NCBI GenBank assembly: GCA_934589525.1
Contig: CAKTOB010000013.1
Coordinates: 1 to 64,000, forward strand
Source of the DNA: an uncultured Oscillospiraceae bacterium
GTDB lineage: Bacteria; Bacillota; Clostridia; Oscillospirales; Oscillospiraceae
Direction of reading: 5' to 3'
Length of the DNA stretch: 64,000 nt
A program made the position numbers and the translations under genes. Under the pieces are notes generated by a model that was not told where the DNA came from, ran no database searches, and saw nothing but the letters and a program-made list of their open reading frames with translations. Below, piece by piece: positions 43,269-52,440 of the stretch. Position 1 is the first letter of the stretch. Every line of letters begins with the position of its first letter.

Positions 43269-43392
43269 TTAAGAAATCTATAAGATTATCTGGGAATCTT
43301 TGGAAAAGCCCCTTGTTCACAGTTTGTCTATTGTTCCCTTTTTGGAATTGTGGTATACTGATGCAAACGCAAGCGAGAAGGAGGAACGCGTT

Positions 43393-46056
43393 ATGAAACT
43401 ACGAAAAGGGATCAGTCTGCTTTGCGCACTGGCAATGACGGCGGCGTTGGCGCTGCCGGTGTTTGCGGCGGAGGCAGTGGATTTTAAGAAACAGGTCCAG
43501 GGGCTGCCGGGGCTGGATGCGGTGAAGAAGCTCTCCGCTTCGGAGCAGCGGGCCCTGTATGAACAGCTGGATGACCTCTGGGAAAAGGGCTTCTACAGCC
43601 AAAGCGAGGCCACCCAGAAAGAACTGGAAAACACCCCCCAGTTCCAGGCTCTGAAGGCCATTACGGAATACTTAAACGAGGCCCAGGTCAGCCCCCTTTC
43701 CTGGGTGGACTGCGGACAGCTGCGGCTGTCCGGCGAGGACTTAAAGGACGGGGAGGACTACGCCTATGACGCCACCGCCCGGGAGCTGGTGATCATGGGT
43801 ACCAAGCCCGTGACGGTGACCAACGCCAAGGACGGGGAAGCCGCAACGGACACTATCCGCACCACCGCCGAGGCCACCGTTACTTTGAAGGACGTGACCA
43901 TCCAGGCGGAGGCCGGGAAGAGCGCCCTGGCGGCGGAGAATGTGCTGAACCTCACTTTGGTGGGGGCAAACAGCCTGTCCGCCCAGGACCATGCGGCCCT
44001 TTCCTGCGCGGAGGTCGTCACCCTTTCCGGCGTTGGCAGCCTGACGGTCCAGGGGGGCCAGGGCTCCAACGGCATCGGCACCAAGCGCATCACCGTTACC
44101 GGAGGCACGCTGGTGGTCCGGGGCGGTGACGGAGCGCCGGGGGATGCAGAGAACAAGGGCGGCGACGGCGGCAGCGCCATCGGTGCGGACACCATTACCG
44201 TTACCGGCGGCAGTCTGAACCTTACCGGCGGCCAGCCCGGCAGCGACGGCGGCAAGGGGGCCGGTGAAGCCGGTGCCCAGACCAGCATAGCCGTGGTGGA
44301 GCAGAACCAGAAGCCTCTGGCCCAGACCCAGGTCACCGTCAAAGACGGCGAGGGCAAGGCCGTGGCGGGCACCGCCCTTACAGGGCTGACCCTGACCCCG
44401 GAGGAGGGCTACGGTCTCACCGGCGTGGTCACGGACGAGACGGGCACGGTGTATCTGTACCTGCCCCAGGATACCAAGGCCACCGCCGTCTCCATTGGGA
44501 CGGAAACCTATACCGGCGACCCCATCGCCTCCGGTGAAACCGGCGTTCTGACCCTGGCGGCCCAGGGGCAGGAGCCTGCGCCGGTACCCACACCGGCCCC
44601 CACGCCGGAGCCCACACCGGCCCCGACCCCGGAGCCCACACCGGCCCCGACCCCGGAACCTACGCCGGCCCCGACCCCGGAGCCCACACCGGCACCCACG
44701 CCGGAGCCTACACCGGCCCCGACCCCGGAACCCACCCCCGCTCCCAAGGCGGCCCAGGCGGCACCGGTGCTGGAATGTGAATCCCAGACCCCCAGCTCCG
44801 TGACCTTGAAGGAGGTCCAGGGCGTTGGCACGACCTACTATGCCTATGGGGAGACCTCCGAAAAGCCCAGTACCAACTGGGTGGACACCCGTACATTTAT
44901 CAATCTGACCCCGGGCAAGACCTATTATTTCTTTGCCAAGTTCGGTGGAAATGATACCACCGAGGAATCCCCCGTCAGCCAGGCCTTGGCTGTGACCTTG
45001 CAGGGAGGCCTGACTGCCAAGGATGTGAACGTCCAGGGCCTGGAAAAGACCTATGACGGCAAAAGCGCCTCTCCCTCCGTCAGCATTCCCGCAGGAGCCA
45101 CCATCCGCTTCCGGGAAAACGACTCGGGGGACTATGTTCTGACCTCGACCCCCACCTATACCAATGTGGGTACCTACAAGGTGGGCTACCAGGTCACCCA
45201 GCAGGGTTATGACCCCATTTCCGGCATGGTCACGGTGAAGATCAACCCCGCTACCCCCACCGCCACCATCAAGGATCTGACCGTGACCCATGACGGCAAG
45301 ACCCATCCCATGGACGGCATCCAGGTCACCGGGGTCAACGGCGAGACCTATAAGGGCAGCATCATCTATACCTACTTTACGGATGAGAGCCTGAGCAAGG
45401 GCCAGACCACCACGCCTCCCTCTGCCGTGGGCACCTATTATGTCCGGGCCTACATCCCCGCGGGCGGCAACTATACCGATGCCATCAGCAACATTGCCAA
45501 GCTGGTGATCCAGAAATCCGCCTCCTCTTCCGGAAGCACCACCACCAATAAGCCCACCACCGGCGGCAACACGGGCACCACCCAGACCACCGGCAAGACC
45601 TATACCGTCACCGCCTCCGCCGGTACCGGCGGCAGCATCACCCAGTCCGGCAAGGTCACGGTCCAGTCCGGCAAGAGCGCCAGCTTCACCATTGTGGCGG
45701 ACAAGAACTTTGAGGTGGCGGATGTGAAGGTGGACGGCAAGAGCATGGGCTCCGTGGGGGTGTACACCTTTACGGACGTGAAGGCCGACCACACCATCGA
45801 GGCCACCTTCCGCCGGACCGTGGCGGAGACCACGGCCCCCACTACCGCCCCGACCACCGCCCCGACCACGGCCCCCACCACAGTCCCCACCACGGAAACC
45901 GTGCCCGTGACCACGGAGGAGGCCCAGAAGCCCGCCAAGAAGAAGGGCATTCCCATCATCGTCCCCATCCTGCTGGTAGTCCTGGCAGGCTGCGCCATCG
46001 GCGGTGCGGTCTTCGTCTACCGCAAGTATGGCGAAGAGGGCGAATACAGCGAATAA
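43393..46056 (+). CDS. large cell-surface protein with PT-rich stalk and C-terminal anchor
   Basis: 887 residues from ATG 43393 (GGAGGAA upstream). Signal peptide (about 1-27, [11 protein letters not shown]). Residues about 110-310 are a beta-helix-like carbohydrate-binding region (Cthe_2159-type, with repeated [16 protein letters not shown] strands). A stalk of PTPEPTPA repeats (DNA 44588-44750) follows, then an Fn3-like module, an MBG-type module ([16 protein letters not shown]), and an InlB B-repeat-like module ([16 protein letters not shown]). A Thr/Pro-rich stretch and a membrane helix (about 850-873) with an acidic tail anchor it. No LPXTG is visible. It probably mediates adhesion or polysaccharide contact. 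Confidence 0.88.
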   Translation: MKLRKGISLLCALAMTAALALPVFAAEAVDFKKQVQGLPGLDAVKKLSASEQRALYEQLDDLWEKGFYSQSEATQKELENTPQFQALKAITEYLNEAQVSPLSWVDCGQLRLSGEDLKDGEDYAYDATARELVIMGTKPVTVTNAKDGEAATDTIRTTAEATVTLKDVTIQAEAGKSALAAENVLNLTLVGANSLSAQDHAALSCAEVVTLSGVGSLTVQGGQGSNGIGTKRITVTGGTLVVRGGDGAPGDAENKGGDGGSAIGADTITVTGGSLNLTGGQPGSDGGKGAGEAGAQTSIAVVEQNQKPLAQTQVTVKDGEGKAVAGTALTGLTLTPEEGYGLTGVVTDETGTVYLYLPQDTKATAVSIGTETYTGDPIASGETGVLTLAAQGQEPAPVPTPAPTPEPTPAPTPEPTPAPTPEPTPAPTPEPTPAPTPEPTPAPTPEPTPAPKAAQAAPVLECESQTPSSVTLKEVQGVGTTYYAYGETSEKPSTNWVDTRTFINLTPGKTYYFFAKFGGNDTTEESPVSQALAVTLQGGLTAKDVNVQGLEKTYDGKSASPSVSIPAGATIRFRENDSGDYVLTSTPTYTNVGTYKVGYQVTQQGYDPISGMVTVKINPATPTATIKDLTVTHDGKTHPMDGIQVTGVNGETYKGSIIYTYFTDESLSKGQTTTPPSAVGTYYVRAYIPAGGNYTDAISNIAKLVIQKSASSSGSTTTNKPTTGGNTGTTQTTGKTYTVTASAGTGGSITQSGKVTVQSGKSASFTIVADKNFEVADVKVDGKSMGSVGVYTFTDVKADHTIEATFRRTVAETTAPTTAPTTAPTTAPTTVPTTETVPVTTEEAQKPAKKKGIPIIVPILLVVLAGCAIGGAVFVYRKYGEEGEYSE
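44588..44750 (+). repeat. tandem Pro-Thr-Pro-Glu/Ala codon repeats
   Basis: About six 24-bp units encoding PTPEPTPA in the surface protein stalk. Codon differences between units show some age, but slipped-strand length change is likely. Confidence 0.85.
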
Positions 46057-46078
46057 CCGTTAACGAATAATCGAATAA

Positions 46079-46113
46079 ACAGCTTCCCTACATCCATGCC
46101 GGGAAGCTGTTTC
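46079..46113 (+). terminator. terminator of the surface protein gene
   Basis: CAGCTTCCC pairs with GGGAAGCTG around an 11-12 nt loop, followed by TTTCCC. Confidence 0.7.
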
Positions 46114-46141
46114 CCTGCCAACTACATAAAGGAGCAATACA

Positions 46142-46909
46142 GTGACGACTTCCAAATTAGAAACCACCGGCCATCGCCCCTGGGACCTGAGTGCCGCGGC
46201 GCTGCACATTCTGGCCATGGCCCTGATGCTCATGGACCACCTCTGGGCAACGCTGCTTCCCGCCCAGGACTGGCTGACCTGTGCCGGACGGGTGGCCTTC
46301 CCGATTTTCGCCTTTATGGCGGTGGAGGGCTACTTCCACACCCGAAACTTCAAAAAATACGCCCTGCGGATGCTCGTGTTTGCGGTGCTGTCGGAGATCC
46401 CCTTTGATCTGATGTACGGCGGTACCTGGTTTTACCCCGTCCACCAGAACGTGATCTGGACGCTGCTCATAGGCCTTGTGGGTATTTCCCTTATGGAAAA
46501 GGCCAAGAAAACCGGGAAAATGTGGCTGTATATTCTGGTCTGCCTGGGTGTTACTCTGGCGGGGGCCATTCTGGGAACCCTCGGCATGGTGGATTACTAC
46601 GGGGCGGGCGTGCTGACCGTTTTTGTGTTCTATTTCTTCCGGGGCCGGAAATGGCGGTGCCTGCTGGGCCAGATTCTGGGCCTATACTGGATCAACGTGG
46701 AGCTGCTGGGGGGCCTCATGTACCCCGTGGAGCTGCTGGGTCTGGAGCTGGAACTCTGCCAGCAAGGCTTCGCCCTCCTGTCCCTGATCCCCATCTGGCT
46801 CTACCGCGGCCGCCAGGGCTACCACAGCAAGCCCTTCCAATGCCTCTGCTACGGCTTCTACCCGGTGCATATGCTGCTGCTGGTGATCATTTTAAACATT
46901 GTGACCTGA
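46142..46909 (+). CDS. TraX-family membrane protein
   Basis: 255 residues from GTG 46142 with AAAGGAG 7 nt upstream. It has about eight hydrophobic segments. Family features include AAALHILAMALMLMDHLW near the start, a FPIFAFMAVEGYFHTRN motif (about 55) and a C-terminal YGFYPVHMLLL. TraX acetylates F-pilin in Enterobacteria. Chromosomal clostridial members are acyltransferase-like proteins of unknown target, perhaps modifying a surface polymer or protein. The gene stands alone between two terminators. A link to the surface protein upstream is possible but unproven. Confidence 0.88.
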   Translation: MTTSKLETTGHRPWDLSAAALHILAMALMLMDHLWATLLPAQDWLTCAGRVAFPIFAFMAVEGYFHTRNFKKYALRMLVFAVLSEIPFDLMYGGTWFYPVHQNVIWTLLIGLVGISLMEKAKKTGKMWLYILVCLGVTLAGAILGTLGMVDYYGAGVLTVFVFYFFRGRKWRCLLGQILGLYWINVELLGGLMYPVELLGLELELCQQGFALLSLIPIWLYRGRQGYHSKPFQCLCYGFYPVHMLLLVIILNIVT

Positions 46910-46923
46910 TAAAAAAATCAAAA

Positions 46924-46964
46924 CCGCCGCGACCATTGCGTTCGCGGCGGCTTTGCCGTTTTTT
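46924..46964 (+). terminator. terminator of the TraX gene
   Basis: CCGCCGCGA (46924-46932) pairs with TCGCGGCGG (46942-46950), then TTTGCCGTTTTTT. Confidence 0.8.
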
Positions 46965-46997
46965 GACTGTTAATAGATGCGTTAAAAATACGCTAAA

Positions 46998-47722
46998 CCG
47001 GAACAAATTCATCGTAGGGGCGGCAACCTGCCGCCCGCCACGCTTCGATTATAACCTGTGTGGTTGAAAGAATCCACCTACCAGTGAAACCGTAGGGAAC
47101 GGCCTGTGTGCCGTTCCGGGAGCGTTGCAGAAACAACCTGTGTGGATAAACGGAAGCACCCCCCAGATATGTCATTCCGACCGCAGCGAAGCGGAGTGGA
47201 GGAATCTTCGCAAGTTGCAATAATAACCTACGCAAAGTAAAAATCTGCAACTTGGGAAGATCTCTCGACTCGCATTCGCTCCCTCGGGGTGACATGTCGG
47301 GGGGTGGTTCTGTTTTATCCACACAGGTTATATTTGCCACGTTGCATGGCGATGAATCATCGCCGCTACATTGCGTAGTACCGTTCAACCGCACAGGTTG
47401 TATTTGCAACGTGGCGGGCGGCAGATTGCCGCCCCTACATGCCGTCGGTGAGTGGTACCGTTCAACCGCACGGGTTATATTCGTTACGTTGTATGGCGAT
47501 GAATCATCGCCGCTACATTGCGTAGTTCCATTCATCTGCACAGGTTGTATTCGGGACGTTTCCGGAACGGCACATAGGCCGTTCCCTACGGTTTCGCTGG
47601 TTGGTGTATTTTTCTACACAACGTATTCCAAAAACAGCTACGTCCGTTGCCCTGATAACTGTCAACTGTCCACTGCCAACTTAAACCAATTGACAATTGT
47701 CCATTGTCAATTGTCAATTAAA
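46998..47722. repeat. intergenic palindromic repeat array 6
   Basis: The longest array. Modules: GGGGCGGCAACCTGCC (near 47017), GGGAACGGCCTGTGTGCCGT (near 47095), the long GTCATTCCGA palindrome (about 47167-47303), GATGATTCATCGCC-type modules (near 47352 and 47497), GGCGGGCGGCAGATTGCC (near 47413), GGAACGGCACATAGGCCGTT (near 47563), and closing inverted TTGACAATT motifs (47660-47718). No credible gene. Confidence 0.85.
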
Positions 47723-48052
47723 TTAGTGTGTTCCTCTGACGACTGCCACGCCCTTGGATTCCAGGTACCGGGCGGCCTGGGTGATGGTGGGGCATTCCTT
47801 GCCGGTGTCGTGGCTCACGGTGCAGACGCCCAGGTGGCAGATTTTGGCGCCTTCGGAGATGATGCGGTCCAGCTTTTCCTGGAAACCGGCGTCGATGCCT
47901 GCCTCGCAGCCGTTGCACCGGGCCATGGCCACCAGTTCCAGGGGTTCTTTGTAGTCCGCAAAGTGCCGGGTCTTGCCGTTGAAGGACTTCAGGCATGCAG
48001 CGCCGGTGCAGACTTCATTGGCTTTCAGACAGTTCAGCATGGCGATTTTCAT
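47723..48052 (-). CDS. CGGC-domain protein
   Basis: 109 residues, overlapping the ATPase gene by 4 bp. Eight Cys are visible, including NCLKANEVCTGAACLK near the start, ARCNGCEAG (the CxGC-type core, about 46), and HLGVCTVSH, KECPTI near the end. The arrangement matches the CGGC domain, a putative metal- or cofactor-binding module of unknown function. As the last gene of a cobalamin-riboswitch operon it may handle a corrinoid or its metal; that is inference. Confidence 0.82.
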   Translation of the reverse strand: MKIAMLNCLKANEVCTGAACLKSFNGKTRHFADYKEPLELVAMARCNGCEAGIDAGFQEKLDRIISEGAKICHLGVCTVSHDTGKECPTITQAARYLESKGVAVVRGTH

Positions 48053-48828
48053 TGGGCGTCCTCCTGTGTTTTGGGGTAGTAGAGAATCCGCAGGATGCCC
48101 TGGGCATCGGTGGACACCGTGGCCTCCACCTCATAAACCTCCCGGATAAGCTCCGGGGTCAGGACCTGCCGGGGGGTGCCCTGGGTGACGACCTGTCCGT
48201 CCTTCATGACCACGAGCCAGGTGCAGTACATGGCGGCGATATTCAGATCGTGAATGGCGGAGATCACCGTGCGGTTCAGACCCTTGACGATGTCCAGCAA
48301 TTGCAGCTGATACTTGATGTCTAAGTGGTTGGTGGGCTCGTCCAGAATCAGGCAGGGGGTCTGCTGGGCCAGGGCCCGGGCCAGGATCACCCGCTGCTGC
48401 TCGCCGCCGGAGAGGGTGGAAAAGCTCCGTTTTGCCATGTCGGACATGCCTACGGTCTCCAGAGCCTGGGCCACAATAGCATAGTCCTGGGCGTTGTCCC
48501 GCTCCATGGTCCGCTTATGGGGGGAGCGGCCCATGAGCACCACATCTTGGACGGAAAATTCAAAATTATAGTAATTGTGCTGGGCCAGAACCGCAATGGT
48601 CTGGGCGCTTTTTTTGTAGGAGAGCTCCCGGATATCCGTGCCGTCCAGCCGCACGATGCCGGCCTGGGGCTTCAGCACCCGGTAGATGCACTTGAGCAGG
48701 GTGCTTTTGCCGCTGCCGTTGGGGCCGATGATGCCCACAAAATCGTTGTGGTCCACTTCCAGGGAAACACCCCGGAGGATGGGGGTTCCGCCCAGTACCG
48801 CTTCAATGTCTTTTGCTTCCAGCTTCAT
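48049..48828 (-). CDS. ABC importer ATPase, cobalamin/siderophore type (BtuD/FepC-like)
   Basis: 259 residues from ATG 48828, which overlaps the permease stop by 4 bp; the longer frame is permease sequence in another frame. Walker A GPNGSGKSTLL (about 35), Q-loop LAQHNYYN, signature STLSGGEQQRVILARAL (about 135), Walker B LILDEPTNHLD and an AIHDLNIA H-loop are all present. The gene order is binding protein, permease, ATPase, CGGC protein, all under the riboswitch at about 51225-51400, so corrinoid uptake is the likely job. Confidence 0.92.
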   Translation of the reverse strand: MKLEAKDIEAVLGGTPILRGVSLEVDHNDFVGIIGPNGSGKSTLLKCIYRVLKPQAGIVRLDGTDIRELSYKKSAQTIAVLAQHNYYNFEFSVQDVVLMGRSPHKRTMERDNAQDYAIVAQALETVGMSDMAKRSFSTLSGGEQQRVILARALAQQTPCLILDEPTNHLDIKYQLQLLDIVKGLNRTVISAIHDLNIAAMYCTWLVVMKDGQVVTQGTPRQVLTPELIREVYEVEATVSTDAQGILRILYYPKTQEDAQ

Positions 48829-49901
48829 CCTTCGCCACCTCCAAATCCGTAACGGCTCCGGGCCATGAGATAAATAAAGCAGGGCGCGCCGATCATCGAG
48901 GTCAGGATGCCGATGGGCAGCTCCGTCCGGTCCAGCAGTGTGCGGCAGGCCACGTCCGCCCACAGAAGGAATACGGCCCCCAGCAGAGCCGAAATCGGCA
49001 CTGTTTTTTTATGGTCCGTTCCAAACAGCATCCGAACGATGTGGGGGATCACCAGGCCTACAAAACCGATGATACCGGCATTGTACACGGAAAAGCCCAC
49101 AAGCAGCGAAGACACCACCAGATAGAGAATGCGCCAGCGGTGCAGATCGGTGCCCAGGGTCACGGCGGATTCGTCACCTACCAGCATCAGATTCAAGGTC
49201 CGGTGCTGGGTCAGGAAGAAAACGACACAGACCAGCGTCACCGCCAGCATGGTGGGATTTGTGCCCCAGCTGGCGGCGGCCAGACTGCCCATGGTCCAGC
49301 GGCCGACGGCGGCAATGGCGTTGCTGCTGTTGTTGATCACATAGAGGATAAAACTGGATACCGCCGAGCAGATAGAGGACAGGGCGGTTCCCGCCAGAAT
49401 CAGCTTTACAGAGGTAGCGCGGCCGCCGATGTTTGCCAGAAACAGTACCCCCCAGGAGGCGGCAAGGGCACCCAGAAAGGCCATGACACCGACATAGTTT
49501 CCGCCGAAGACCGTGCCCACCCCCAGCAAAATCGCAAGGGTCGCACCCAGAGAGGCACCGGAGGAAACGCCCAGAATATAGGGGTCAGCCAGAGGGTTTT
49601 TGACGATGGCCTGCATGACCACGCCGGACACCGCCAGAGCGGCCCCGACGCAAATGGCCAGCACCAGCCGGGGCAACCGGATAAACCAGACAATATCGCT
49701 GAGACTGCCGCTGCCGTAAAGCTCCGGGTCGCCGATCTTCAGCGTTTTATAGAGGATCACACTGTAAACATCCTTGACCGACAGGTTTGCCGCGCCCATG
49801 GTCACGGCCCAGCACAGCGACAGAAACAGTACGGCGATCAAAAGGATGATCGCCAGAATATACAGGGGCTTTCCGTGAAAAATACCGTTTTTTAAATCCA
49901 T
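48825..49901 (-). CDS. ABC importer permease, FecCD/BtuC family
   Basis: 358 residues with about nine to ten membrane helices. Family motifs include GVVMQAIVKNPLADPYILG (about 93) and a GFVGLVIPHIVRMLFGTDH block (about 285) that contacts the ATPase. It starts 69 bp after the binding protein gene, across an intercistronic hairpin at 49920-49951. It is the membrane channel of the corrinoid (or, less likely, iron-chelate) importer. Confidence 0.93.
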   Translation of the reverse strand: MDLKNGIFHGKPLYILAIILLIAVLFLSLCWAVTMGAANLSVKDVYSVILYKTLKIGDPELYGSGSLSDIVWFIRLPRLVLAICVGAALAVSGVVMQAIVKNPLADPYILGVSSGASLGATLAILLGVGTVFGGNYVGVMAFLGALAASWGVLFLANIGGRATSVKLILAGTALSSICSAVSSFILYVINNSSNAIAAVGRWTMGSLAAASWGTNPTMLAVTLVCVVFFLTQHRTLNLMLVGDESAVTLGTDLHRWRILYLVVSSLLVGFSVYNAGIIGFVGLVIPHIVRMLFGTDHKKTVPISALLGAVFLLWADVACRTLLDRTELPIGILTSMIGAPCFIYLMARSRYGFGGGEG

Positions 49902-49919
49902 ATGCTCTTCCTATAGCAA

Positions 49920-49951
49920 TCTCTGGGTATCGATTTGCCGATACCCAGAGA
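49920..49951 (-). promoter_or_regulatory. intercistronic stem-loop between binding protein and permease genes
   Basis: TCTCTGGGTATCG (49920-49932) pairs perfectly with 49939-49951. There is no T-run after it, so it probably stabilises or limits the message. Confidence 0.65.
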
Positions 49952-49970
49952 CAAATTTTTTACCTGTGTA

Positions 49971-51080
49971 TTACTGATACAGCTCGGGATACAGATTGGT
50001 AGCCACATCCAGAATGCCGTCAATGGTCCGCATGCCGCTGCAATAGATGCCGGACAGGTTGATGGCGAACACTCTGTTGTTCTTTACGGCATCCAGGCTG
50101 GCGAAGGCGGGGTTCTCGGTGATGAGCTTGACCACCTGCTCACCGGCATAGTCCACGTCACCGACGGAGTAGCCGTCATACCAGACCATGAAGATGGCAT
50201 CGGGATTGACCAGCACCAGGTCTTCGGCACTGATGTTGCCGTTTTCGCCGTGCTTGCCCACGGCCAGCTCCGCGCCGCCGTGGATGGCGACGTTGCCGCC
50301 CAGAACATCCTCGCCGTATACACGGTAGGTGCCGCCCTCATCTTCCAGAACGGCGGCGGTCAGCCGGGTCTTGTCGGCCAGGTAATCGTCGATCTGCTGG
50401 ACCTGGGCCTTCATGTCGTTGACAATGGCCTCGGCCTTGTCCTGCACGTCAAAAATCTCGCCCAGGGTCAGAATGTCCTGGTATTCGTGCTCAACGGTCT
50501 GGGGGTTCTCGGCGGCCTTGCCCCGGCAGGCGCTGTTCAGGGACATGTAGGTGCCCACGTTCCGCTGGTGCCAGAAGTCCACGTCGCCCAGCCGCTTGTC
50601 GGAGAAGGTGGAGTACCAGCCGGTGATGAAGTCCGGGTTCAGAGCGATGATCTCTTCCTTGCTGGGCATTTTGTCGTAGTAGTTGATGGTTTCAAAGTCG
50701 GCCTTCAGGTCCTCCCGGACATCGCCGTCCAGGCCATAGGCACCTACGATCTTATCCGCCAGACCCAGAGCCAACAGGATTTCGATGTTGTCCTGGCTCT
50801 GCGCCCATACCCGCTCAGGGGCCTTCTCGAAGGTGTATTCCACAGGCTCCTTGGAGTAGTTGTAGGTCTGAATGGTCAGGGGATAGACCGTGCGCTTTGC
50901 GCTCTCGGTGGGGGCCTCAGTGGCAGCTTCAGTGGCGGCGGTGGTTTCTACGGTGGTCTCGGGGGCGGCGGTGGTTTCCGGGGCGGCGGTGGTGGCCGTG
51001 GATGCCTGACCGCAGGCCGCCAGTGCCAGCACCAGCACCATGGCCAGCACCAGAGACAGGATACGCTTCGCTGTTTGCAT
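49971..51080 (-). CDS. ABC importer substrate-binding lipoprotein (BtuF/FepB-like)
   Basis: 369 residues from ATG 51080; the longer frame upstream is riboswitch leader. The lipoprotein signal ends LALAACG (Cys near 23), followed by a Thr/Ala/Pro-rich spacer (about 25-65). The mature part is a class III binding protein: an APERVWAQSQDNIEILLALG block (about 95), GWYSTFSDKRLG (about 150) and a late FAINLSGIYCSG. It captures the ligand outside the membrane. Regulation by the upstream cobalamin-type riboswitch points to B12 or a related corrinoid. Confidence 0.88.
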   Translation of the reverse strand: MQTAKRILSLVLAMVLVLALAACGQASTATTAAPETTAAPETTVETTAATEAATEAPTESAKRTVYPLTIQTYNYSKEPVEYTFEKAPERVWAQSQDNIEILLALGLADKIVGAYGLDGDVREDLKADFETINYYDKMPSKEEIIALNPDFITGWYSTFSDKRLGDVDFWHQRNVGTYMSLNSACRGKAAENPQTVEHEYQDILTLGEIFDVQDKAEAIVNDMKAQVQQIDDYLADKTRLTAAVLEDEGGTYRVYGEDVLGGNVAIHGGAELAVGKHGENGNISAEDLVLVNPDAIFMVWYDGYSVGDVDYAGEQVVKLITENPAFASLDAVKNNRVFAINLSGIYCSGMRTIDGILDVATNLYPELYQ

Positions 51081-51150
51081 AAATATTCCTCTTATTCTGT
51101 TTTTATTTTCAATCCCATCGGGAATTGAATACGCCGAAGCCCCAGCCGGG

Positions 51151-51187
51151 GAAAAAGAAATGCCTGCCGACGAAATCGTGGCAGGCA
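51151..51187 (-). terminator. riboswitch expression-platform terminator
   Basis: TGCCTGCC (51161-51168) pairs with GGCAGGCA (51180-51187), and a T-rich run (51160-51152) follows on the minus strand. It lies between the aptamer and the binding protein start, as needed for transcriptional OFF control. Confidence 0.8.
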
Positions 51188-51224
51188 AAAGGGGCGTACA
51201 AAAGAGGCTTATGCAAAAAAGCCC

Positions 51225-51400
51225 TGGAAAGCTCCTGATTTCTGCCTCCAGTTCCGGCGGAGACAATGGGTCTGCAAGGTATCCTGACTTATCCCAAAAG
51301 GGCTTCACAGTGACCGACTCGCGGGGCCTTTCACCCCATTCCCCCGGCGGCCCGAAGCCGCAGACAGATCCATAACGGTATTCAAAGTGTCTTTCAATAT
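51225..51400 (-). promoter_or_regulatory. cobalamin riboswitch
   Basis: On the minus strand the leader contains GGTGAAAGGCCCCGCGAG, a GTCGGTCACTG segment, GTGAAGCC, and the B12-box-like AAGTCAGGATACCTTGC (near 51291-51274). These occur in the order of adenosylcobalamin-class aptamers. The terminator at 51151-51187 would be the platform. The exact ends are approximate. Confidence 0.88.
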
Positions 51401-51454
51401 AACATGGATGCAATCAGAATGCAATTCTTTTTTTGCGGCCTAAGAAAACTTTTT

Positions 51455-52384
51455 TCATTGGTTTTCCTTGGAGCCGGGCCAGAAGGGTTCCGGGCAGCAG
51501 CCGCCCCGCTGGCGGATCTGCAGCTCCTGGCTTTTGACGCTGACGGTGGTGCAGGGGGGGATGGAGCTGGTGATGAAGACGTTGGAGCCGATGACGCTGT
51601 CCCGGCCGATGACGGTTTCGCCCCCTAAAATGGAAGCGCCGGCGTAGATGGTCACGTTGTCCTCAATGGTGGGGTGCCGCCGCTTGCCCCGAAGGCTCTG
51701 GCCCCCACGGGTGGTGAGGGCACCCAGGGTGACCCCCTGGTAGATTTTCACATGGTCCCCGATGACGGTGGTTTCGCCGATAACAATGCCAGTGCCGTGG
51801 TCAATGAAGAAGTATTTGCCGATGGTGGCCCCGGGGTTGATGTCGATGCCCGTGACGCTGTGGGCGTGCTCCGTCATGATCCGGGGAAGCAACGGCACCC
51901 CCAGGCCGTAGAGCACATGGGCAAGGCGGTAGACCGTGATGGCAAAAATGCCGGGGTAGCAGTAGACGATCTCATCGGTGCTGTAGGCCGCCGGGTCGCC
52001 ATCGTAAAAGGCCTCCACGTCGGTCTGGATCACCGCCCGAAGGGTGGGGATGGCCCGGAAAAACTCCAGGCTCACCTGCTGGGCCTTCTCCTGGGCTTCC
52101 TGCTCCCCCAGGTCCTGGTGGTACACCGCCGTCAGCTGCTTTACCAGATTGTACATCACGTCCTCAATGAGCATGGAGAGGTTGTGATGGGCGTTGTACA
52201 TGCGGTAGTTCCGGTCCCGACTGAAGCCGGGGTAGACGATGCGCATGAGCTTTTCGATCATGTCAATGACCACGGCCTTGTCCGGGTGGGCAAAGGGGTT
52301 CATGCGATCAATGCTGCGGCCGTTGCGGTAATCCTCCAAAATGGTATCCACAATGGCCTCCACCTGCTGCTCCATAGTGGCCAT
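51455..52384 (-). CDS. cysE: serine O-acetyltransferase
   Basis: 309 residues from ATG 52384, preceded by AAAGGAGG. The N-terminal helical part (about 1-160) is longer than in E. coli CysE and resembles the clostridial EpsC type. The left-handed beta-helix (about 190-275) has TGIDINPGATIGKYFFIDHGTGIVIGETT in order, with the catalytic DHG His near 203. GALTTRGGQSLRGKRHPTIED-type residues follow. It makes O-acetylserine from acetyl-CoA and serine for cysteine synthesis. A Cys-Cys near the end (RGGCCPEPF) is unusual. Confidence 0.93.
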   Translation of the reverse strand: MATMEQQVEAIVDTILEDYRNGRSIDRMNPFAHPDKAVVIDMIEKLMRIVYPGFSRDRNYRMYNAHHNLSMLIEDVMYNLVKQLTAVYHQDLGEQEAQEKAQQVSLEFFRAIPTLRAVIQTDVEAFYDGDPAAYSTDEIVYCYPGIFAITVYRLAHVLYGLGVPLLPRIMTEHAHSVTGIDINPGATIGKYFFIDHGTGIVIGETTVIGDHVKIYQGVTLGALTTRGGQSLRGKRRHPTIEDNVTIYAGASILGGETVIGRDSVIGSNVFITSSIPPCTTVSVKSQELQIRQRGGCCPEPFWPGSKENQ

Positions 52385-52403
52385 AATTTTGCCTCCTTTA
52401 CAC

Positions 52404-52432
52404 AAAAGGCGGCCCGGTTTTTCCGGGCCGCC
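52404..52432 (-). terminator. terminator after murA
   Basis: GGCGGCCCGG (52408-52417) pairs with 52423-52432, then TTTTG on the minus strand. It separates murA from cysE. Confidence 0.8.
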
Positions 52433-52440
52433 AATAAAAA

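Noticed and set aside
44588..44750. Possible CRISPR-like repeat
   Set aside because: Units are contiguous, codon-phased and encode PTPEPTPA; there are no spacers. No cas genes occur in the window.
43741..45792. 683-codon minus-strand frame opposite the surface protein
   Set aside because: Gly/Arg/His-rich antisense of the repetitive surface protein. The + strand has signal peptide, known modules and anchor.
48829..48963. N-terminal extension of the BtuD-like ATPase
   Set aside because: The extra residues are permease DNA read in another frame; ATG 48828 gives the normal family start and a 4-bp overlap.
51081..51413. N-terminal extension of the BtuF-like protein
   Set aside because: This stretch is the riboswitch leader and its terminator; ATG 51080 gives a proper lipoprotein signal.
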